Below, in pieces: positions 1 through 4,077 of a DNA stretch of 6,219 bases (position 1 is its first letter; every line of letters starts with the position of its first letter). The notes below the pieces were generated by a model that worked only from the letters and a program-made list of their open reading frames with translations, made no database searches and was not told the origin of the DNA. This stretch comes from Aurantimonadaceae bacterium (GTDB lineage Bacteria > Pseudomonadota > Alphaproteobacteria > Rhizobiales > Rhizobiaceae), in assembly GCA_003232595.1 (NCBI GenBank), contig QIIJ01000401.1:1-6219 (forward strand), written 5' to 3'. The position numbers and the translations under genes were made by a program.

Positions 1-1
1 A

Positions 2-175
2 AGTGCTTTGACGCTGCAGATTGAAGCAGTTTTGCCGTCCTTCGGATATGATCAATTTGCCCGCCTACAGCGTTGCAATCCCTTGAAAACCGAAAGGTTT
101 CCTGCGGCCTTGCGCCTTGTATGCGAACAAATTGATTCATACCATTGCGATCCTGTTTATGAGTTCACTGCCTAA
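2..175 (+). CDS. C-terminal fragment of an unidentified protein (hprK position)
   Basis: This is the only forward frame open from the left edge. It gives 57 codons, ending in ...DPVYEFTA and a TAA at 173-175; the start lies outside the window. The fragment contains PLKTERFPAALRLV and looks coding, but I recognise no motif in it. The gene upstream of the EIIA(Man)-HPr pair in Hyphomicrobiales is normally hprK, the HPr kinase/phosphorylase, so by position this could be its C-terminus. However, the P-loop and the other diagnostic HprK motifs would be outside the window, and the visible tail does not match the HprK ends I remember. A 77-nt gap separates it from manX. The reading frame is moderately sure; the identity is a guess from context. 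Confidence 0.45.
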   Translation, partial: SALTLQIEAVLPSFGYDQFARLQRCNPLKTERFPAALRLVCEQIDSYHCDPVYEFTA

Positions 176-252
176 AACCTGCAAAATTGTCTTGCACTCA
201 ATGACAGTCCTGCCAAAATGCACTGGTGGTAGTCAATCAGAGGCTGAATAAT

Positions 253-654
253 ATGATCGGACTTGTAATGGTAACCCATGGCGGTTTGGCCCATGAATTC
301 AGGATGGCGCTGGAGCATGTCGTCGGCCCGCAAAGCCAGATGGAGACCATTTCAATCGGGCCTGATGATGACATGGAACAGCGCCGGTCTGATATATTGA
401 GCGCGGTTGCCAAGGTCAATTCCGGGTCCGGTGTCATTCTGCTGACCGATATGTTTGGCGGCACACCGTCCAATCTGGCAATTTCGGTGATGGAGGCAGG
501 AACAATTGAGGTCGTTGCCGGGGTCAATCTGCCGATGCTGATAAAACTTGCCAGCGTAAGAGATGATAATGACATGAAAACCGCCCTTGATGAGGCTCAG
601 GAATCGGGGCGAAAATATATCAATGTGGCAAGCCAGGTATTGTCAGGCCAGTGA
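253..654 (+). CDS. manX: PTS EIIA component, mannose family (EIIA-Man)
   Basis: This 133-aa protein is a cytoplasmic phosphocarrier. In the PTS it accepts phosphate from HPr on a histidine. The start MIGLVMVTHGGLA places His9 where the active-site His10 of E. coli ManX lies. The conserved LLTDMFGGTPSNLA segment (about residues 63-76) and VAGVNLPMLIKLASVR (about 88-103) are characteristic of the family. Length matches a free-standing EIIA domain; no IIB or IIC domain is attached. I chose ATG 253 over the in-frame GTG at 226 because family members begin at MIGLV and AGAGG (239-243) lies 9 nt upstream. Its stop overlaps the ptsH start, so the two are probably translationally coupled. In Alphaproteobacteria such EIIA proteins belong to an incomplete, regulatory PTS with no sugar permease. 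That role is known from the family, not shown here. Confidence 0.93.
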   Translation: MIGLVMVTHGGLAHEFRMALEHVVGPQSQMETISIGPDDDMEQRRSDILSAVAKVNSGSGVILLTDMFGGTPSNLAISVMEAGTIEVVAGVNLPMLIKLASVRDDNDMKTALDEAQESGRKYINVASQVLSGQ

Positions 655-944
655 ATACAGCGTCCGCCAACAGCGTCGAATCGCGCAATCTCTGCATCGT
701 CAACATGCGAGGGTTGCATGCGCGGGCATCAGCTAAATTTGTCAAATGCGCAGAAATCTATGCCGCTGAAATACTGGTTTCCAAGAATGGTGTGGAAGTA
801 GGTGGAACCTCAATCATGGGACTGATGATGCTGGCGGCCTCTCCCGGATGCCATATCAAAATTTCTGCCTCGGGCAAAGATGCCACGGCGGCACTTGATG
901 CCCTGCAGTCCCTGATTGAAAACAAGTTTGGTGAAGAAAACTAA
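651..944 (+). CDS. ptsH: Phosphocarrier protein HPr
   Basis: HPr carries phosphate from enzyme I to EIIA proteins. This 97-aa copy contains NMRGLHARASAKFV, with His23 equivalent to the phosphorylated His15 of classical HPr. GGTSIMGLMMLAAS puts Ser54 at the Ser46 position, the target of HPr kinase; the 8-residue offset is the same for both sites, so no indel lies between them. The protein is longer at the N-terminus than the usual 85-90 aa. The start is GTG at 651-653, overlapping the manX stop as GTGA (4 nt); no better in-frame start exists before the conserved core. The retained serine implies control by an HPr kinase, as expected in this order. Only 7 nt separate its stop from the stop of convergent coaA, and no terminator is visible between them. 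Confidence 0.94.
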   Translation: MNTASANSVESRNLCIVNMRGLHARASAKFVKCAEIYAAEILVSKNGVEVGGTSIMGLMMLAASPGCHIKISASGKDATAALDALQSLIENKFGEEN

Positions 945-951
945 ATGTATT

Positions 952-1944
952 TTATAATTTTCGCAGTGTCACCTGATCGACCAGGTGGTCGGCACCCTTG
1001 CGCAAAATTAGGTCGGCGCGGGGCCTGGTGGGAAGAATATTTTCGTGCAGGTTGAGCAGATTAATACGTTGCCAAAGGCTGTTGGCTGTTTTGAGTGCTT
1101 CTGCGGTTGTGCTTTTGGAAAAGCGGTGAAAATAGGAACCCGGATCGGTAAACGCAGTTTCACGCAGGCGCATGAACCGTTCAACATACCAGTGATGGAT
1201 CAGGGTTTCATCGGCATCAATATAGATTGAGAAGTCGAAAAAATCGGAAACAAATGGGACGGATTCCCCGTCCTTTGGCAGATCATTAACCTGCAATACG
1301 TTCAACCCTTCAAAAATCAGAATATCCGGCCGGTCGACAATGGCAAACTCATCAGCCATGACATCGTAGTGAAAATGTGAATAGACCGGAGCCTTGACCG
1401 GGCGCTTGCCGGCCTTGATGTCAGACAGAAACTGCAAAACAGCGCGGCGATCGAAACTTTCAGGGAACCCCTTGCGCTCCATCAGGCTTTCGGCTTCGAG
1501 GTGTTTGTTGGGATACAGAAAACCGTCGGTGGTGATAAGGTCAACCTTGGGACTGTCCGGCCAGCGCGACATCAGCTCTTTCAATATTCGGGCGGTGGTT
1601 GATTTTCCAACCGCTACTGAACCGGCAATACCGATGATGAAAGGCGTTTTTTCCGATTTGATGTTGAGAAAACGGCGGCGCTGGTGAAATAGTTTCTGGG
1701 CCGATTCCACATGGGAATAAAGCAATCTCGACAGGGACAAATAGATTACCCGGACCTCGTTGAGGGAGATCGGGTCATTCATTGAGCGCAGACGTTTGAC
1801 TTCGTTTTCGGAAAGGGTCAATGGCGTATCGGCGCGAAATTCATACCATTCATCGGCAGTATAGGTGCGGTACGGGGAAAGCCCGTCGGTGTTGATTGCG
1901 TCGTGCTCATCAACGGTGCCGCTATGTTCAACATCTTGCTTCAT
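952..1944 (-). CDS. coaA: Pantothenate kinase, type I (CoaA)
   Basis: CoaA phosphorylates pantothenate with ATP, the first and rate-controlling step of coenzyme A synthesis in the cytoplasm. The 330-aa product shows the Walker A loop GSVAVGKST (residues 108-116), LITTDGFLYPN with Asp140 at the catalytic aspartate position, KGFPESFD (158-165), PVYSH (186-190), ILIFEGLNVLQ (208-218), FVSDFFDFSIYIDA (231-244) and ILPTRPRADLILRK near the C-terminus. It aligns end to end with bacterial type I PanK. The ATG at 1944 is chosen because its start leads directly into the conserved SPYRTYTADEW region and GGGA lies about 10 nt upstream. The frame stays open to 2106, but that extension falls in the inverted-repeat element and is not PanK-like. 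It is the last gene of hisF-hisE-coaA, and the element ends 18 nt before its start codon. Type I enzymes are normally feedback-inhibited by CoA. Confidence 0.96.
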   Translation of the reverse strand: MKQDVEHSGTVDEHDAINTDGLSPYRTYTADEWYEFRADTPLTLSENEVKRLRSMNDPISLNEVRVIYLSLSRLLYSHVESAQKLFHQRRRFLNIKSEKTPFIIGIAGSVAVGKSTTARILKELMSRWPDSPKVDLITTDGFLYPNKHLEAESLMERKGFPESFDRRAVLQFLSDIKAGKRPVKAPVYSHFHYDVMADEFAIVDRPDILIFEGLNVLQVNDLPKDGESVPFVSDFFDFSIYIDADETLIHHWYVERFMRLRETAFTDPGSYFHRFSKSTTAEALKTANSLWQRINLLNLHENILPTRPRADLILRKGADHLVDQVTLRKL

Positions 1945-1962
1945 GAATGGATTCCCGGATGT

Positions 1963-1994
1963 TAGAGCAAGTTTCGACCATACGGAATCACTTG
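1963..1994 (+). repeat. Left terminal inverted repeat of the element
   Basis: These 32 bp start with TAGAGCAAG and end with ATCACTTG. They pair in inverted orientation with 2196-2227 at 29 of 32 positions. The bases ATACGGAA at 1980-1987 inside this repeat also form a perfect 8-bp stem with TTCCGTAT at 2002-2009, a local hairpin that the right copy lacks. Confidence 0.85.
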
Positions 1995-2016
1995 ACCGGT
2001 TTTCCGTATCTGCTGG

Positions 2017-2037
2017 CAAGGCGCAATTTCCGCCTTG
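2017..2037. repeat. Short hairpin CAAGGCG/CGCCTTG inside the element
   Basis: CAAGGCG (2017-2023) and CGCCTTG (2031-2037) form a perfect 7-bp stem around a 7-nt loop. The right arm, extended as CGCCTTGGTC, can alternatively pair, with a bulge, to GACCACAAGG at 2046-2055. The two stems are mutually exclusive. No T-run follows on either strand, so it is not a convincing intrinsic terminator. Confidence 0.5.
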
Positions 2038-2066
2038 GTCTTTACGACCACAAGGAAAGTGCAACG

Positions 2067-2171
2067 ATGTCCAGAAGGCGCGGAAAACCGGCCTCTGGTG
2101 GGCCAAATCAGCCCATCATCGTTGTTGAACAGCTTGCCCGATACCTGTATCGCGCGGCGCTGTTCGCTTAG
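2067..2171 (+). CDS. Possible 34-aa ORF inside the element
   Basis: ATG at 2067 is preceded by AAGGAAAG (2052-2059), a strong Shine-Dalgarno match with 7 nt spacing. The ORF encodes 34 residues, starting MSRRRGKPASGG and ending YLYRAALFA before TAG at 2169-2171. It runs opposite to the flanking operon and lies wholly within the inverted-repeat element, overlapping its palindromic core. I recognise no family. It is most likely incidental to the palindrome; the ribosome binding site is the only argument for it. Confidence 0.12.
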   Translation: MSRRRGKPASGGPNQPIIVVEQLARYLYRAALFA

Positions 2172-2190
2172 CTGAGTGGACTGATTTGGC
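2102..2190. repeat. Nested 89-bp imperfect palindrome in the element
   Basis: Three perfect inverted pairs share one centre near 2146: GCCAAATCAG/CTGATTTGGC (2102-2111 and 2181-2190), GAACAGC/GCTGTTC (2127-2133 and 2159-2165), and GATAC/GTATC (2140-2144 and 2147-2151). The outer internal loop is symmetric, with 15 unpaired bases on each side. In the hisF-hisE-coaA transcript this would form a long branched or interrupted stem between hisE and coaA. It has no terminal T-run, so stability, processing or spacing roles are more plausible than termination. Confidence 0.65.
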
Positions 2191-2195
2191 TCCAT

Positions 2196-2227
2196 CAAGT
2201 GATCCCGTATGGCCGAAATTTGCTCTA
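2196..2227 (-). repeat. Right terminal inverted repeat of the element
   Basis: Read on the - strand from 2227, it begins TAGAGCAAATTTCG and ends ATCACTTG, matching the left repeat except for three A/G differences. Its outer end lies 9 nt beyond the hisE stop codon. Confidence 0.85.
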
Positions 2228-2236
2228 GTCCCTCAA

Positions 2237-2554
2237 TTAGTTCCGCGCCGATTTTTCTTCAATCCCCGAGCAGGCTGTGCGGCTTTGCAGTTCTGCCATG
2301 ACGTCATCAAGCCGCACATCGCCAAGATGCAGAACCACCAACAGATGGTAGAGCAGGTCGGCGGCTTCTGCAGTTAATTCATCGGAACTGCCGCTGACGG
2401 CAGCAATAATTGTCTCGACAACCTCTTCCCCGAGCTTTTCAGCCGCTTTTTTTATGCCCTTTTGACTGAGGCTTGCAGTGTAGGATACATCCGCGCTTAC
2501 ACTGCTGCGTGCAGCAACGATTTTTTCAAGATCGGCGAGGGTGAAATTGGTCAT
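2237..2554 (-). CDS. hisE: Phosphoribosyl-ATP pyrophosphatase
   Basis: HisE hydrolyses phosphoribosyl-ATP to phosphoribosyl-AMP, the second step of histidine synthesis. It is a small all-helical, metal-dependent enzyme of the MazG-like fold. The 105-aa product, close to the usual 105-110, shows KAAEKLGEEVVETIIAA (residues 36-52) and the acidic second motif ELTAEAADLLYHLLVVL (59-75). These supply the metal-binding Glu and Asp residues typical of the family. The ATG at 2554 starts MTNFTLADLEKIV, as in homologues; the frame is open further upstream, but only by running into hisF. The start lies 4 nt after the hisF stop, so translation is probably coupled. The HisI cyclohydrolase domain is not fused, consistent with separate hisI and hisE in Alphaproteobacteria. 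The inverted-repeat element begins 9 nt after the stop. Confidence 0.95.
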   Translation of the reverse strand: MTNFTLADLEKIVAARSSVSADVSYTASLSQKGIKKAAEKLGEEVVETIIAAVSGSSDELTAEAADLLYHLLVVLHLGDVRLDDVMAELQSRTACSGIEEKSARN

Positions 2555-2558
2555 GATT

Positions 2559-3344
2559 TCAGTCCAGTCGAACATTGATACCCGCATTGGCCATATATTG
2601 CTTGGCCTCGCGGATTGTATAGGTACCGAAGTGAAAAATCGAGGCGGCCAAAACGGCACTGGCATGTCCCTTAGTAACACCTTCAACCAGATGATCAAGC
2701 GTACCAACACCGCCGGATGCTATCACCGGCACAGAAACAGCATCAGCAATGGCGCGGGTGAGTGTGAGGTCAAATCCGATCCTGGTTCCATCGCGATCCA
2801 TTGATGTAACCAGCAATTCCCCTGCACCAAACTCAACCATTTGCGCAGCATATTCAATTGCATCAATTCCGGTTTCACGACGCCCTCCATGGGTGAATAA
2901 TTCCCATTCGGAATTGTTATCTCCGCCCAGTTTTCTTGACAGCCGTTGTTTGGCATCTATCGAAACAACGATACACTGGTTACCAAATTTGTCAGCTGCC
3001 TGAGAAATAAACTCGGGATTGGCAACTGCAGCAGAATTTATTGCCACTTTGTCTGCACCACACAGAAGCAACTTGCGAATATCGCCAAGCTCGCGCACTC
3101 CTCCGCCAACCGTCAGTGGCATGAAACAATGTTCTGCCGTGCGCTCTATCATGTCGAAGGTGGCCTCACGGCCATCGCTGGAGGCGGTGATGTCGAGAAA
3201 GCAAAGTTCATCCGCGCCTGCCTCATCATAGGCAATAGCCGCCTCAACCGGATCGCCGGCATCGACGAGATCAACAAAATTGACCCCCTTGACCACCCGG
3301 CCATCCGCCACGTCCAGACAGGGAATAATGCGGGTCTTAAGCAT
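2559..3344 (-). CDS. hisF: Imidazole glycerol phosphate synthase, cyclase subunit
   Basis: HisF forms a heterodimer with the glutaminase HisH. It uses the ammonia channelled to it to convert PRFAR into imidazole glycerol phosphate and AICAR. The 261-aa product is full length. It opens with MLKTRIIPCLDVADGRVVKGVNF and has both catalytic aspartates at canonical numbers: Asp11 in IIPCLD and Asp130 in VVSIDAK. The phosphate-binding loops of the (beta/alpha)8 barrel are visible as VGGGVR (79-84), TSMDRDGT (180-187) and IASGGVGT (208-215). It is followed 4 nt later by hisE and then coaA. The gene usually just upstream in this order, hisA, is missing; 3345-4077 carries mobile-element debris instead. 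No good Shine-Dalgarno precedes the ATG; a tiny ORF stops 2 nt before it. Confidence 0.97.
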   Translation of the reverse strand: MLKTRIIPCLDVADGRVVKGVNFVDLVDAGDPVEAAIAYDEAGADELCFLDITASSDGREATFDMIERTAEHCFMPLTVGGGVRELGDIRKLLLCGADKVAINSAAVANPEFISQAADKFGNQCIVVSIDAKQRLSRKLGGDNNSEWELFTHGGRRETGIDAIEYAAQMVEFGAGELLVTSMDRDGTRIGFDLTLTRAIADAVSVPVIASGGVGTLDHLVEGVTKGHASAVLAASIFHFGTYTIREAKQYMANAGINVRLD

Positions 3345-3346
3345 GG

Positions 3347-3457
3347 CTAATTGGAAACCGGTTTAGTTGGCGCGAAGTGGGTCTGACGGGAATTACATAG
3401 ATGGCGAACAATGATAATTGCAACCATATTTTTTGTGCTGACGAATGTGGTGATCAT
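3347..3457 (-). CDS. Possible 36-aa ORF abutting hisF
   Basis: On the - strand, ATG at 3457 opens 36 codons beginning MITTFVSTKNMVAIIIVRHL and ending in TAG 2 nt before the hisF ATG (TAGCCATG). Such spacing would allow translational coupling, which could compensate for the weak hisF ribosome binding site. An overlapping 25-codon ORF in another frame (3393-3470) contains four histidines. Neither matches a family I know, and the stretch may simply be the untranslated leader. Confidence 0.15.
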   Translation of the reverse strand: MITTFVSTKNMVAIIIVRHLCNSRQTHFAPTKPVSN

Positions 3458-3488
3458 TTCTGGCCGCCATTGATTTCAGCTATCCTCT

Positions 3489-3516
3489 TTTTTATGTTGT
3501 CCGTTTGCGGGCTCAA
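3489..3516 (-). promoter_or_regulatory. Candidate promoter for hisF-hisE-coaA
   Basis: On the - strand TTGAGC (3516-3511) and TAAAAA (3494-3489) are separated by 16 nt, each matching the sigma-70 consensus at 4 of 6 bases. The stretch lies about 145 nt upstream of hisF and between it and the IS3 remnant, where a new promoter would be needed if the operon were cut off from hisA. This is weak, pattern-based evidence. Confidence 0.25.
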
Positions 3517-3519
3517 AAT

Positions 3520-3743
3520 GAAGTGATCCTGAAAAACTGGACCGTTGGTTAAGGTGTTTCCTGACCCAATGTATGAGCGAAACAATGCCTGCCAGGAAAC
3601 GGGCCCTACGCTGGTCGACACCGCGTGCGGCGCCTGATGACAATTGCGGGACTACAAGCCATCAACCACCCCCCAACACCAGTAAGAAACATCCTCAGCA
3701 TTGTATTTACCCATGTCTCCGGGTCGGACCAAACAATAGTGGC
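3520..3743 (+). pseudogene. Decayed IS3-family transposase (orfB) fragment
   Basis: Two frames together reconstruct a piece of IS3-family OrfB just before the DDE catalytic core. One frame gives GRHRVRRLMTIAGLQAI (3613-3663). The next gives PNTSKKHPQHCIYPCLR (3672-3722) followed by a damaged GPNNSG, where intact proteins read RPNQVW. Only 8 nt join the two blocks where three codons are expected, so one base has been lost, probably in the C-run at 3669-3674. OrfA, the OrfB N-terminus and the whole catalytic core are missing. The sequence from 3520, TGAAGTGATCCTG then AAAAACTGGACC, begins with TG and resembles an IS3-family terminal repeat; no matching opposite end was found in the window. It is non-functional and marks an old insertion next to the his genes. 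Confidence 0.6.
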
Positions 3744-3900
3744 GGTGTTTGCAGTCAATTACGAACCGGTCTCTGGAGAATTACCCTGTTATACGGGAAT
3801 ATACAGGGAATTTTGGCTGTTTTGGCATATTTTTATGAAATCGGCGCTGGAAAGGCGCGTATTTACAGTAACTTATGCGAGAATTCTGTACAATAATTAT

Positions 3901-3984
3901 CAGGGAATAATATTGGCGAAACAGGGGAACCAAATTCCGTATTAGGGATTATCAGATTCATTGCAGGGAATTTGGTATCTCGGT
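3901..3984. repeat. Four CAGGGAA-like motifs spaced exactly 21 bp
   Basis: CAGGGAA (3901), CAGGGGAA (3922), TAGGGATT (3943) and CAGGGAATTTGG (3964) begin at exact 21-bp intervals; the sequence between motifs is not conserved. A further copy, CAGGGAATTTTGG, lies upstream at 3804, right after a related ACGGGAAT at 3793. The block lies between the IS3 remnant and the DUF6880 gene. Twenty-one bp equals two DNA turns, or seven codons. I recall similar periodic arrays in spurious short proteins annotated in rhizobial genomes, which suggests a dispersed repeat family, but this is memory and not a search. Confidence 0.5.
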
Positions 3985-4014
3985 CATTAAGCGGCTCTTT
4001 TCACAAGTTTTTGC

Positions 4015-4043
4015 TTGTCTGGCTTTCTGATTATGGTGACAAT
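4015..4043 (+). promoter_or_regulatory. Candidate promoter for the DUF6880 gene
   Basis: TTGTCT (4015-4020) and GACAAT (4038-4043) are separated by 17 nt, with 4 of 6 consensus matches in each box and optimal spacing. It lies 34 nt before the ATG at 4078. The leader has no clear Shine-Dalgarno sequence (AAGATCAGAAACAACAT). This is weak, pattern-based evidence. Confidence 0.28.
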
Positions 4044-4077
4044 GCAGTGAATCAGACACCAAGATCAGAAACAACAT

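Larger units (their letters stand above)
1963..2227. mobile_element. 265-bp MITE-like element with 32-bp terminal inverted repeats
   Basis: The two ends are near-perfect inverted repeats: TAGAGCAAGTTTCG... from 1963 inward, and TAGAGCAAATTTCG... on the opposite strand from 2227 inward. They match at 29 of 32 positions; the three differences (positions 9, 15, 24) are all A/G transitions. Both outer ends read TA, compatible with a TA target duplication as made by Tc1/mariner-IS630 type transposases. No transposase is encoded. The element fills the hisE-coaA junction, lying 9 nt after the hisE stop and 18 nt before the coaA ATG. Excising it with one TA leaves a 29-nt gap. The interior is rich in nested inverted repeats. 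It could instead belong to a rhizobial intergenic repeat family such as RIME. The structure is certain; mobility is inferred. Confidence 0.72.
3345..4077. other. Gene-free interval between hisF and the DUF6880 gene
   Basis: This 733-nt stretch holds no intact gene. In order it contains an AT-rich leader next to hisF with a perfect 10-bp palindrome AAACCGGTTT (3355-3364), two tiny ORFs and a candidate - strand promoter; then the IS3-family remnant; then the CAGGGAA repeat block; then about 90 nt of probable promoter and leader for the DUF6880 gene. The + strand ORFs of about 106 codons that run across it (from 3573 and 3625) are read-through of the transposase debris and repeats, not convincing genes. 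Confidence 0.6.

Noticed and set aside
226..252. GTG start nine codons upstream of manX
   Set aside because: It adds non-conserved residues, and the ribosome binding site AGAGG at 239-243 serves the ATG at 253.
952..2106. A longer coaA of 384 codons starting at 2106
   Set aside because: The extra 54 residues are encoded inside the inverted-repeat element and have no PanK similarity; ATG 1944 fits the family and has a ribosome binding site.
1947..2171. 74-codon + strand ORF starting at 1947
   Set aside because: It begins beside the coaA start and runs through the left terminal repeat; only its last 34 codons have a good ribosome binding site.
2237..2710. A longer hisE of 157 codons
   Set aside because: The extension lies inside the end of hisF in another frame; MTNFTLADLEKIV at 2554 is the family start.
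3573..3945. Two overlapping + strand ORFs of about 106 codons
   Set aside because: They cross the IS3 debris and the 21-bp repeats; the transposase similarity switches between the two frames, so neither is an intact gene.
3901..3984. CRISPR array
   Set aside because: The conserved part is only about 7 bp with a 21-bp period; repeats and spacers are far too short and no cas genes are present.
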